Below, in pieces: positions 1-7,588 of a stretch of DNA of 64,000 nt (position 1 is the first letter of the stretch; every line of letters starts with the position of its first letter). The stretch comes from CAIXSE01 sp040769125 (GTDB lineage Bacteria > Actinomycetota > Thermoleophilia > UBA2241): NCBI GenBank assembly GCA_040769125.1, contig JAXGLO010000001.1, positions 744,001-808,000 of the forward strand, given 5' to 3'. The notes below the pieces were generated by a model. It had not been told where the DNA came from, searched no databases, and saw nothing but the letters and a program-made list of their open reading frames with translations. The position numbers were made by a program, and so were the translations under genes.

Positions 1-2
1 TG

Positions 3-332
3 CAGCTCGCGCAGAACGCCGTCACGTACACGCAGGAGGGGGATGAGGTCTCGCTTGGGTCCGCCGTCGAGGGCGGTGAGGCGCGCTTCTGGGTGCGCGA
101 TGACGGCCTCGGCATCGCGGTGGCCGACCAGGAGAGGATCTTCGAGCGCTTCGAGCGCGGCGGGGCCAGAGGGCCGAGCGGCGGCTCTGGCCTGGGTCTC
201 TCGATCGTGCGCGCGATCGCCGGGGCGCACGGCGGCCGGGTGGATCTGTTCAGCGCCCCCGGCGCGGGCTCGTTGTTTACAATCGTGGTGCCCGTCGACG
301 GGCCTCGCGGCACGGGGAAGGAGGAAGGATGA
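3..332 (+). CDS. Sensor histidine kinase, C-terminal fragment
   Basis: This is the 3' end of a two-component sensor kinase cut by the window edge; the frame is open from the first bases. Visible are the HATPase_c boxes in order: an N-box (QLAQNAV), the G1 box (DDGLGI), an F-box (RIFERF) and the G2 box (GGSGLGLSIVR), so the ATP-binding domain is intact and should phosphorylate its own His domain upstream of the window. The stop codon overlaps the start of the next gene (ATGA), so kinase and regulator are translationally coupled and are probably partners. The signal sensed cannot be told because the sensor half is missing. Confidence 0.9.
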   Translation, partial: QLAQNAVTYTQEGDEVSLGSAVEGGEARFWVRDDGLGIAVADQERIFERFERGGARGPSGGSGLGLSIVRAIAGAHGGRVDLFSAPGAGSLFTIVVPVDGPRGTGKEEG

Positions 333-1003
333 GCCGCATTCTGATAGTCGAAGATGAGGAGCGCATCGCCTCCTTTCTCGCGAAAGGCCTCCGTGCGCAG
401 GGCTACGTCACCGACATCGCGGCGACCGGCAGCGATGGGCTGGCACGTGCGTTGAGCGGCGACGCCGACCTCGTGATCCTCGACATCGGCCTGCCCGACC
501 GGGACGGCTTCTCGGTTCTCAGGGAGCTGCGTCAGTACGACCGGCGCCTCCCGGTGGTGATCCTCACCGCCCGCGACGACGTGGAGGACAAGGTCGCCGG
601 GTTCGACGAAGGCGCCAACGACTACGTCACCAAGCCGTTCAAGTTCGACGAGCTCCTCGCGCGCGTGCGCGTCCGCCTGCGCGAGGGCGAGCGCGCTCCC
701 GCTGAGACGGTGATGCGCGTCGGCGACCTCGCCCTCGATCTGCGGACGCGCCGCGCGCGCGTTGGGCAGAGGGAGGTCGAGCTGAGCGCCCGCGAGTTCG
801 CCCTCGCCGAGCTTCTCTTCCGGCATCCGGGCCAGGTGCTGAGCCGCGAGCAGATACTCAACAACGTGTGGGGCTACGGCTTCGACCCGGGTTCGAACAT
901 CGTCGACGTCTATATCGGGTATCTGCGCAAGAAGCTCGGGCGCGACTCCATCACGAGCGTTCGCGGCATGGGGTACCGGCTGGAGAAGAAGGAAGCCGGC
1001 TGA
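329..1003 (+). CDS. OmpR/PhoB-family response regulator
   Basis: A 224-aa DNA-binding response regulator. The N-terminal receiver domain has the acidic pair near residues 8-10, the phospho-acceptor Asp52 in LVILDIG and the conserved Lys102 in TKPF. Residues of about 130-222 form the winged-helix trans_reg_C domain, with ELSAREFALAELL and a C-terminal RGMGYRL hairpin. The ATG overlaps the kinase stop and follows a GGAGGAAGG ribosome binding site. Length is normal for the family. It should act as a transcription factor activated by the kinase upstream; its targets are not evident here, since the next genes lie on the opposite strand. Confidence 0.95.
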   Translation: MSRILIVEDEERIASFLAKGLRAQGYVTDIAATGSDGLARALSGDADLVILDIGLPDRDGFSVLRELRQYDRRLPVVILTARDDVEDKVAGFDEGANDYVTKPFKFDELLARVRVRLREGERAPAETVMRVGDLALDLRTRRARVGQREVELSAREFALAELLFRHPGQVLSREQILNNVWGYGFDPGSNIVDVYIGYLRKKLGRDSITSVRGMGYRLEKKEAG

Positions 1004-1123
1004 GCCGGTCGCTCCGCTCGCCGGCCGGCGTTCGTTGCCGTGCGACTGGATCAGGCGGTTAGCCGGCGGAATCCGCGCTTGTCAGGCGTGCTCACGCAGC
1101 GGCGAACGAGATGTTCAGGTACT

Positions 1124-1186
1124 CGCGGCCGGCCGCTCGTGAGGCCGCCGGCGCCACGGCGAGTCAGCTTGACCCGCTTGTCAGTG
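1124..1186 (-). repeat. attC-like repeat, partial copy
   Basis: On the minus strand, about 18 bp after the brnA stop, this segment matches the first roughly 60 bp of the 90-bp repeats at 23610-23699 and 24140-24229, including the GGCGCCGGCGGCC arm and its complementary arm. The far end diverges, so this copy looks truncated or degenerate. It sits directly downstream of a toxin-antitoxin locus, as the better copies do. Reading it as an integron-type attC site is an inference. Confidence 0.5.
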
Positions 1187-1203
1187 GTCGGCAGTCCGCT
1201 TCT

Positions 1204-1437
1204 TCAACGTGCCCTCTGTCTCTGCTCGAGCCGCTCGGCGATCCAGACCTTGATGATGGACTGGCGGGTCACCCCGAGGCGCCTCGCCTCGCGGTCGAGC
1301 GACTCGACCATCCAGACGGGGAAGTCGACGTTGACGCGCCGCTGCTCGTGGCCCGGTCGCCGGGCTGCCTTGAGGTCGAGCTCACCGCTCACGTCCTCGC
1401 CGGCGTCGAAGCGCCTGTCGAACTCGTTATCCTTCAT
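1204..1437 (-). CDS. brnA: BrnA-like ribbon-helix-helix antitoxin
   Basis: A 77-aa antitoxin starting at ATG 1437 (MKDNEFDRRFDAG), four bases inside the end of the toxin frame. The N-terminal half is acidic and resembles BrnA toxin-wrapping segments. The C-terminal half (VNVDFPVWMVESLDREA...TRQSIIKVWIAERL) is the ribbon-helix-helix DNA-binding domain. In known BrnTA systems BrnA neutralises the BrnT ribonuclease and represses its own promoter; tandem AGTATA boxes upstream of brnT are candidate operators. A longer reading from 1458 is possible but would overlap the toxin further. The antitoxin looks intact although the toxin does not. Confidence 0.8.
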   Translation of the reverse strand: MKDNEFDRRFDAGEDVSGELDLKAARRPGHEQRRVNVDFPVWMVESLDREARRLGVTRQSIIKVWIAERLEQRQRAR

Positions 1438-1688
1438 AGAGCGCCACCTCCTCAGCACGCGAGCGGCGCACCGAGATCAGGCGGATGGCCTCACTGCGGT
1501 AGGGTGATGACCGCCGACCAGTGCTTGCCGTCGATCACGCCCACAACCAGGAAGCGCAATTCGTCCGAGGTGCGGGCCGGGATTTCGATAAGCAGCTCGT
1601 CGAGCCACAGCGCCTGCGCGGCCACGAAGTCGATACCGTGCTTGGCCTGATTGGCGCGGCTCTTGCGCTCGTCGAGCTCGAACTGCAA
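1427..1688 (-). pseudogene. brnT: BrnT-like ribonuclease toxin, frameshifted
   Basis: The frame from ATG 1688 reads MQFELDERKSRANQAKHGID, the classic BrnT start (RelE-like ribonuclease fold), but ends after 65 aa at a TGA following SAVITLPQ. One frame over, the sequence continues as RSEAIRLISVRRSRAEE and ends at 1427, exactly the family's C-terminal block with its conserved RxISxRRxxxxE motif. A single extra base in a short C run (GGG on the plus strand near 1502-1504) explains the break. The C-terminal block is needed for RNase activity in the family, so the toxin is probably dead unless the extra base is a sequencing error. Confidence 0.8.
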
Positions 1689-1709
1689 TGCGGCCTCAGC
1701 TGCAGTTAC

Positions 1710-1724
1710 AGTATAGAAAGTATA
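1710..1724 (-). promoter_or_regulatory. Candidate brnTA promoter and operator
   Basis: Two TATACT boxes (AGTATA on the plus strand at 1710-1715 and 1719-1724), 9 bp apart, lie 22-36 bp upstream of the brnT start. They fit both a -10 element and a tandem BrnA operator. No clear -35 is visible. Placement relative to the start codon is the main support. Confidence 0.4.
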
Positions 1725-1727
1725 CCT

Positions 1728-1856
1728 TTACGGCGTAGGAAGCAACCCTTGTTGCGGTTGGATGGTCACTTTCTGCCGCTGGGATTCTTCGAGCATTCGC
1801 TGTGCCTCAGCGGCAATCGGCGCGCTGTGGAATAACTCCTTCAGGCCATCCGGCAT
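1728..1856 (-). CDS. Small hypothetical ORF, 42 aa
   Basis: A short open frame starting at ATG 1856 with an in-frame stop 18 bp upstream and ending just before the brnTA promoter. The product is hydrophilic, predicted helical in the middle (AEAQRMLEESQRQK) with a Pro/Gln-rich tail, and reads like the C-terminal end of a larger protein. I see no ribosome binding site. It may be a gene remnant rather than a functional gene. The rest of the 1689-1964 gap holds nothing recognisable. Confidence 0.25.
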   Translation of the reverse strand: MPDGLKELFHSAPIAAEAQRMLEESQRQKVTIQPQQGLLPTP

Positions 1857-1964
1857 TGTGGCCGTACCGATCTACCTTGCCGTGATCGCTGTACTCTGGA
1901 TCATCAGCGCGGCGCAGGCGCGGTGGTTCATCTATAGCGCTGACTTGGTCTGGAGTTCGGGGCA

Positions 1965-2324
1965 TCACCCGCAGTCGCGTACCGACTGTCGGGTTGAGGC
2001 TCTAGTTGGGCGGGAAGCGGGGACGAGACGTACCTCGACCTTGCAGCCCACCGCTCGGGCGTACTTTTTCAGCGTCTCCACCGAGGGCGAGTGTTTGCTG
2101 AGGCCCTCCAGTCGGGAGACGGCGCTCTTCGTGGTGCCCATGCAGGCAGCTACCTGCTCCTGGGTGAGGCCGGCCTGGGCACGGGCGGCGAGAAGCTCGC
2201 GGACGAGTGCGTATTCGTCGGCGCGCTCAGCGTAGGCCTCGGCGAAGCCGTTGCGCTTCATGGCGCGGGCGAGGAACTCATCGTGGTCATGGGCGACCGC
2301 GTGGTACCTCTGCTCAGCCATCAC
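1965..2324 (-). CDS. XRE-family antitoxin of a HigBA-type locus
   Basis: A 119-aa protein with an N-terminal helical segment (residues 1-48) and a Cro/C1 helix-turn-helix at about 49-95 (AGLTQEQVAACMGTTKSAVSRLE, then SVETLKKYARAVG). This architecture belongs to antitoxins paired with Gp49/RelE-like HigB toxins, in which the antitoxin binds toxin and represses the operon. Its start overlaps the end of the toxin frame upstream, as usual for these pairs. The domain is intact, while the partner has lost its core, so it may now act only as a DNA-binding repressor. Confidence 0.8.
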   Translation of the reverse strand: MMAEQRYHAVAHDHDEFLARAMKRNGFAEAYAERADEYALVRELLAARAQAGLTQEQVAACMGTTKSAVSRLEGLSKHSPSVETLKKYARAVGCKVEVRLVPASRPTRASTRQSVRDCG

Positions 2325-2514
2325 GTACCTCCTTCATGCGCCGGCGGGCGATCATGAGATCGTGCTTGGGCGTCACCCAAGGGGGCATGCGTAGGTCGGG
2401 ACCGAGCTCAATGAGCAGCTCGATGAGGCGCGCGTAGTCGGCGAGGATGCCGGCCGGCCAGCGTTCGATCTCCGCTAGGAGACGCTCGTTGAAGTGCTCG
2501 ACGGAGTACGGCAT
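2314..2514 (-). pseudogene. Gp49-like HigB toxin with internal deletion
   Basis: The 66-aa frame begins like phage-derived Gp49/HigB toxins (segment with ILADYARLIELLIELGPDLRMP) and ends with the family's C-terminal helix (TPKHDLMIARRRMKEV). The two pieces are joined directly. The roughly 40 residues that normally lie between them, which include the FELR strand, the basic YCF segment and the HAFxKK catalytic strand, are missing while the reading frame is kept. Family members run about 100-115 aa. The toxin should be inactive because the RNase active-site strands are gone. The downstream XRE antitoxin is intact. Confidence 0.75.
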
Positions 2515-2681
2515 GGATGTAAGTTAGCGGATATGAGAACTCAGGCCAAGGACGAGACCGAAACGCCCTGCCGATCCCCTCGCGCGGCGCCGCGTTTCCT
2601 GCGGATTGAGCAAGCTATCAGCTACTTGTGGTACTCTTTGCCGAGTCACTGCAGAGATAAATCCCTGCAAATCAGCGCTTT

Positions 2682-2757
2682 GCCCTCGTAGCTCAGTGGA
2701 TAGAGCACAGGTCTCCTAAACCTGGTGTCGAAGGTTCGATTCCTTCCGGGGGCACCA
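2682..2757 (+). tRNA. tRNA-Arg (anticodon CCU)
   Basis: A complete cloverleaf: a 7-bp acceptor stem (GCCCTCG with CGGGGGC, one G-U pair), a D arm, a 5-bp anticodon stem CAGGT/ACCTG around loop CTCCTAA giving anticodon CCU, and a T arm GAAGG-TTCGATT-CCTTC. The 3' CCA is encoded. Anticodon CCU reads the AGG arginine codon. tRNA genes commonly serve as integration sites, and this one lies at the left edge of the island. Confidence 0.97.
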
Positions 2758-2887
2758 CCATAAGTATCCGTGTGCGTACCTTGTCGGCCTTGGGCAGTAC
2801 GAGGAAGCCTCGGTCTTCTTCCTCGCTTTGGCCGTCGGCGACAGGCGACTAGATGGAGACACCCAGGTAGTCTCTGACGCTGGCCCG

Positions 2888-3232
2888 TCACTCTTCAGGG
2901 ACTGGCTCTTCCCCACAGTAGCGGGTGAGCGCAGCCTCAAGACCATCTTGGTCGGGCGTTGCCAGGTGAGCCTTCGTTTGGATCTTGGCCAGGGATGCGG
3001 ATTCGAGGTGCACCCAGTCGATGGCGGCCAGCTTTCCATTTGCTATGGAATGCGTCGCGACGCCCGACCCTAGCCGGCGAACATTGTCGGCTTCCATGGT
3101 TAGAAGTGGTCCGCGCGGAGCCTTCTTGTCGACGCCGACGGCGGCTATGAGCGCGGATCCCATGACGGGCGTGATCAACAGAATGCCTGCCCCGAGGCCT
3201 ACCTCGTGTCCCGGCTTGCAATGGTCCATCAC
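2888..3232 (-). CDS. Hypothetical protein or gene remnant
   Basis: A 114-aa frame from an ATG at 3232 with no homology I can name. The middle is hydrophobic and Gly-rich (GAGILLITPVMGSALIAAVG) and the end is acidic. In the same frame protein-like sequence (VDFVANSDCFARAAIAEG) continues upstream to about 3330 without a start codon, until it meets the promoter of the large plus-strand gene. This suggests either a truncated gene whose 5' end was replaced, or chance coding character. No ribosome binding site is obvious. Nothing else is visible in 2758-3300. Confidence 0.35.
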   Translation of the reverse strand: MMDHCKPGHEVGLGAGILLITPVMGSALIAAVGVDKKAPRGPLLTMEADNVRRLGSGVATHSIANGKLAAIDWVHLESASLAKIQTKAHLATPDQDGLEAALTRYCGEEPVPEE

Positions 3233-3306
3233 CTCACGTGGATAGCAGCCTTGGATGTCTGCCAGGCTTCCCTCTGCGATAGCTGCACGCGCGAAGCAGT
3301 CGGAGT

Positions 3307-3336
3307 TTGCTACAAAGTCTACAGTTATAGCATAAT
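3307..3336 (+). promoter_or_regulatory. Candidate promoter, leaderless start
   Basis: TTGCTA (3307-3312) and CATAAT (3331-3336) are separated by 18 bp in a locally AT-rich stretch. The expected start of transcription falls at about 3343, the A of the ATG of the next gene, and there is no Shine-Dalgarno sequence. A leaderless transcript is therefore plausible. Inference from spacing only. Confidence 0.4.
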
Positions 3337-3342
3337 ATGTGA

Positions 3343-6300
3343 ATGGATGTGAATGACGGACAGCGCAATTGGCTCAACGTTCGAGAGGTCGCTCAGCGGT
3401 TGGGCGTGCACGAGAACACAGTGCGGAATTGGACCAAGAAAGGCCTGCTGTCGGCAGCTCGCTTACCCGGATCCAGGTTCCACAGGTACGACCCGGGAGA
3501 CGTAGAGAGACTCCTTCTTCAGAGAAAAAGCACTCCGACCTCGCTGTCGCGGCAGCGACTGACTATAGGGCCAGAACTTGTCAACGCCGGTCAGTTGCGC
3601 GCGTGGGCGGGAACGCGTGAGGCTCAGGCTGTGTTCCCCGAATTGATTCGGCGGCTCCTTACGCACACGCCTGGCGTAACAAACATATCCATTCGGGCAG
3701 GCGATTCCGTGTCTGCACCTGGATGGGATGGTTGTGCGACCTCAGCCGGAACGACTTTCCTGCCGGCAGGCGAGTTGCGCTTTGAGTTCGGAGTCGATAA
3801 GTCGCCGAGGCGGAAAGCCGATCACGACTACAAGGTTCGTGTTCGCCAGCTCGATGGCGAGCCTTCTAATGCCACGTTCATCTTCGCGACGCCCCGACGG
3901 TTCAACAACGCATCAAAATGGGCTGAGAGCAGACAGTCGGAAGGTGCTTTTGCAGGCGTTCGCGTGCTCGATGCGGACGACCTAGAAGGCTGGCTGCAGA
4001 CCACGCCCGTTGTCCATCAGTGGATTTCGGAACAGCTCGGCCGGAGGCCAAGCGATGCCCGGACTCTCGATGAATGGTGGGCTCGGTTTCGAGAGCGTAC
4101 GAAGCCTCCTCTCCATCCTGGCATTTTCCTAGCGGGCAGAGAGCGCGAGCAGAAGATGCTGGGCGAGTTCCTTGAGGGCCCACCGGGCGTTCTTTCAGTT
4201 CGTGCTCCTTGGCGCGATGAGGCGATCGCGTTCGTGGCGGCAGTGACGGCTGCTCGAGCGAGCCAGGGCTTGGTGGACTCCATTGGGGTCATCATCAGTT
4301 CCGCCGAGGCGTGGGACCGGGTTGTCGATCAGGTGGGGTATGGCACCCTGCTGCCTCTCATCGAGGCCCCAGGAGTGGCGCGGGCATTGGATCGTGGACA
4401 TCACGTCATCCTCCCGATTGCGCTGGACGCGATACCTCGAGGCGACACCATCGACCTTCCGCGACCAGATCGCAACGGCATAATAGAACTTCTCGAAGAG
4501 GCTGGGATCTCGTCGCACCGTGGGCACAGGCTTGCTGCCCTGGCCAGGCGCAGCATGCCTTCCTTCATTAGGGAGTTGGCGGTCGATCGCACCCTGAATC
4601 GTCCGGAGTGGGCCAGCCCTCATGCTGCGCACATTGTGGCTCCTCTCGTCCTTGTGGGTTCATGGACAGATACCGAGGCTGACGTCGGAATCGTCGAGAG
4701 ACTAGTCGGGAGGTCTTGGTCAGACATTGAGCGCACACTACGTGCGCTGAGTGCCACGGAAGATCCGCCGTTCCTCAGTCGAAGCCGGCGGTGGTATCTC
4801 GCTTCGCCACAGGAAGCCATTCTCGTGCTTGCAAGTTTGATTACGGCCGAGGACCTCGCTCGCTGGCGCGAGGCAGTGTTCGATGTTCTCCTGGAGGTGG
4901 ACCCCCGGCTGGATCTGAGTCCCCATGATCGCTCCATGGCTGCCGTGACCGGATCAGTGCGCCGCTTTTCGGGCGCCTTGCGCAAGGGGATCGCTCAAGG
5001 TGTCGCTCTTGTTGGGACCCTGTATGACTACCGATTGAGTGGCGGGCAATGCGGCGCAGATCATGCTCGGGTGCTCGTGCGCGAGATTCTGACTCGTGCG
5101 AATGCCGACACAACAGGCCGCACCTGGCAGTCACTCGAGGATGTGCTTCCGCTTTTAGCTGAAGCGGCGCCGAACGAGTTTCTTGAAGCAGTTCACCTTG
5201 ATCTCGACCGGGAGGAGCCACTCTTGCGCGACATGTTCCAGGATCGCGATGAGGGTGACCCACTCTCCTCCTGGTCACCGCACACGGGTCTACTCTGGGC
5301 ACTTGAGGTGCTCTGCTGGTCTCCCGACTATTTGGCGGATGCGACTTGGGCTCTAGCTCGGCTGGACGCCATTGATCCTGGAGGCAGGTTGTCCAATAGG
5401 CCATTGAGGAGCTTGGGTAGCGTCCTCGCAGGGCGGGTGCGCCAGACCTGCGCATCGCTCGAAACGCGTGTGTCGGCTGTGAAAGCAATCTGCCAGCGTG
5501 TGCCCGAGACGGGCTGGCAGCTGCTCCTTGCCCTTTGGCCCAGTCATGATTCATGGGCCATGCCGCCCGTCTCGCCTAAGTTCGAGGACTGGGAACCGGA
5601 GAGCAAGAACGTCCTCTTTGTCGAGTACGTCGAGTTCATTGGCGAGCTTGTCCGGCTGGGCGTTCAGATGGCCGGCCATGATGCGGTGCGATGGGCTGAG
5701 CTGAGCGGCAGGCTCGGCTCACTTCCTCCTAGCGAGCGCGACGAACTGCTGGCGGCTTTCGAGGAGGTAGTCCAGGATCCGGAAGGCTTCAACAAAGATG
5801 AGCGACTCCTGTTATGGGAGCAGCTGCGCCAAACGGTGGAGCGTCACAGGCGCTACCCCACAGCGGATTGGTCTCTGAAAAGAGCGCCGCTGGTGCGAAT
5901 GCAGGCCATTGTTGATCATCTGGAGCCGGTCGATGCAGCGGCACGACTTGCCTACCTGTTTGACTGGCGTCCTGATTTACCCGGGGTCAATCCGCTCGAT
6001 CACACCGTGTACGACCGCGAGCTTCTTGATCGCCAGACCCGCGCCCTCGTCGAAGTTTTGCATGACTCGATCGGCGGCCTCGATCGGCTAGTAGGGCGAA
6101 GCCCAGCCCCGGAGATGGTGGGGCGGGCACTTGCCGGAGTCGATTCAGAGGACCTGATTCCTGACTTGCTGGCATGGATTGTCTCTGATGATGAGAAGCG
6201 GCAGAAGTGTGCGAGCGCATGGGCTGTACGGAAGATTCAGGATCACGGAGTGGCGTGGCTGCGCATGGCGTTGGCCCTGGAGGGCGCTGCACTTCCAGCG

Positions 6301-7320
6301 TGTCGCGAGCAGCTTGCGCTCAGCGCAACGCCTAACAGGGAGGTGTGGGACTTGCTGGCAGAGGTCGACGCAGAATTGAGCGACGCCTACTGGCAGCAGG
6401 TGAGCATATGGCAGCTCGCTCCCGGGGACGTTGAGCGCGCAGTGACTGAGCTGATGTCTCGCGGGCGGCCATGGGCGGCTCTGGCGCCAATTGCTCTTCA
6501 TATTCACGATGCCGACGAGGCCACCATTATGGTCACCCCAGATCTCGTGCAGGGGCTGCTTGACGCGATGCTGCGTACGGCTCCGGGAGACGCCGCGTCC
6601 CAGGCTCCTGGGGATGAAGTGGAGATTCTCCTCGACTACCTAGAGAGCCATGTTGACGCAAGCGTTGTCGCCCGCTACGAGTTCGGCTTTTTTCCATTAC
6701 TGGAGTACTGGCGCCAGCCTCGCTCGCTGTTCGCGGTGCTCGCTCGTGATCCGGATGAGTTTGTTGCGCTGGTACAGCTGGCTTATCGCGGTAAGGACGA
6801 GTCAAAGCGCTCGCTAGACGAGCGCGATCAGGCATTAGCGCGGTGTGCCTTCCGGGTTCTTGAGCACTGGAAAGGCACCTTCCCTGGGTATGAGGGCGGG
6901 ACGCTTCGCATGGACGGACTGAGGCAATGGGTTCGACAGGCTCGGGACGCCTTGGCGGAATCCAACAGGGCAGATATCGGAGACGAGCAGATTGGTCAGG
7001 TTCTTGCGCGAAGCGCCGTCGGTGCCGATGGCATTTGGCCAGCGGAAGGCGTGAGGGAACTGATCGAGGAGATCGGCAGCGAGGGGCTGGAGACGGGCCT
7101 GTACATCGGTCTCCGCAATCAACGTGGCGTCACTAGCCGGAGGCCGTTCGAGGGCGGACAGCAAGAACGCGATCTGGCGGCGAAATATCGTGCCTGGGAG
7201 AAGCAGACAGCGGGGCGGTGGCGTCGTACGAGCCGCCTTCTGCGGTGCGTGGCCGAGAGCTACGAGCGAGATGCCCGGCGCTGGGATGATGACGCAGAGC
7301 TGTTGGCTGATACGGACTGA
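3343..7320 (+). CDS. Large HTH/nuclease-like protein, putative defence
   Basis: A 1325-aa protein. Residues 8-60 form a MerR/excisionase-type helix-turn-helix (WLNVREVAQRLGVHENTVRN). Residues of about 85-235 look like a degenerate PD-(D/E)XK nuclease: Asp129 in GWDG, Glu148 in FEFG and Lys158 in RRKADHDY are candidate catalytic positions, followed by FIFATPRRF and LDADDLEGWL strands. From about 262 (LAGRERE) comes a segment placed like the start of a STAND-type NTPase, but the P-loop position reads SVRAPWRDEA, with no Walker A lysine. The remaining ~1000 residues are helical, of unknown fold. The position in an island next to type I restriction genes suggests anti-phage or plasmid defence, but I do not recognise a named system. 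Single gene, no overlapping neighbours. Confidence 0.75.
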   Translation: MDVNDGQRNWLNVREVAQRLGVHENTVRNWTKKGLLSAARLPGSRFHRYDPGDVERLLLQRKSTPTSLSRQRLTIGPELVNAGQLRAWAGTREAQAVFPELIRRLLTHTPGVTNISIRAGDSVSAPGWDGCATSAGTTFLPAGELRFEFGVDKSPRRKADHDYKVRVRQLDGEPSNATFIFATPRRFNNASKWAESRQSEGAFAGVRVLDADDLEGWLQTTPVVHQWISEQLGRRPSDARTLDEWWARFRERTKPPLHPGIFLAGREREQKMLGEFLEGPPGVLSVRAPWRDEAIAFVAAVTAARASQGLVDSIGVIISSAEAWDRVVDQVGYGTLLPLIEAPGVARALDRGHHVILPIALDAIPRGDTIDLPRPDRNGIIELLEEAGISSHRGHRLAALARRSMPSFIRELAVDRTLNRPEWASPHAAHIVAPLVLVGSWTDTEADVGIVERLVGRSWSDIERTLRALSATEDPPFLSRSRRWYLASPQEAILVLASLITAEDLARWREAVFDVLLEVDPRLDLSPHDRSMAAVTGSVRRFSGALRKGIAQGVALVGTLYDYRLSGGQCGADHARVLVREILTRANADTTGRTWQSLEDVLPLLAEAAPNEFLEAVHLDLDREEPLLRDMFQDRDEGDPLSSWSPHTGLLWALEVLCWSPDYLADATWALARLDAIDPGGRLSNRPLRSLGSVLAGRVRQTCASLETRVSAVKAICQRVPETGWQLLLALWPSHDSWAMPPVSPKFEDWEPESKNVLFVEYVEFIGELVRLGVQMAGHDAVRWAELSGRLGSLPPSERDELLAAFEEVVQDPEGFNKDERLLLWEQLRQTVERHRRYPTADWSLKRAPLVRMQAIVDHLEPVDAAARLAYLFDWRPDLPGVNPLDHTVYDRELLDRQTRALVEVLHDSIGGLDRLVGRSPAPEMVGRALAGVDSEDLIPDLLAWIVSDDEKRQKCASAWAVRKIQDHGVAWLRMALALEGAALPACREQLALSATPNREVWDLLAEVDAELSDAYWQQVSIWQLAPGDVERAVTELMSRGRPWAALAPIALHIHDADEATIMVTPDLVQGLLDAMLRTAPGDAASQAPGDEVEILLDYLESHVDASVVARYEFGFFPLLEYWRQPRSLFAVLARDPDEFVALVQLAYRGKDESKRSLDERDQALARCAFRVLEHWKGTFPGYEGGTLRMDGLRQWVRQARDALAESNRADIGDEQIGQVLARSAVGADGIWPAEGVRELIEEIGSEGLETGLYIGLRNQRGVTSRRPFEGGQQERDLAAKYRAWEKQTAGRWRRTSRLLRCVAESYERDARRWDDDAELLADTD

Positions 7321-7433
7321 GTGCCGCGCAGTCGGCAGCACTACTGACACCGGCTGGCGCTGGCTTCACGCCGGCAAGCTCGCGAACCGGCCGTACATCA
7401 GGCGCTTCTGCGCTCCTCAGACGTCGTGTAGGC

Positions 7434-7572
7434 CTGTGCACGGCGCCTGGCTCGCAGCCGAATCCTGCTTACGAGTCGCTCCTTAATGGCTTGTCGCGAT
7501 CTCGTTACCGCAACCTCCGTCACCCAGCAGTGATAGCGTGCCAGCCGATTGACAGGCGCATATTCCTTCCGG
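7434..7572 (+). repeat. Direct repeat copy A, ~138 bp
   Basis: This intergenic segment is about 75-80% identical by eye to 11920-12057 in the same orientation, including a perfect 27-bp core at 7514-7540 (matching 11999-12025). Each copy ends shortly before a plus-strand gene. On the minus strand both copies keep a similar short open frame (shared residues RQA, ERL, IRLR, RAQ), so they may be fossils of one gene. The rest of 7321-7588 shows nothing recognisable. Confidence 0.75.
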
Positions 7573-7588
7573 ATAGGGGGGTGTTGAT

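Noticed and set aside
2646..3039. Minus-strand ORFs over the tRNA-Arg (residues like GAPGRNRTFDTRF and CPRKESNLRHQ)
   Set aside because: These are the well-known spurious translations of the antisense strand of a tRNA gene.
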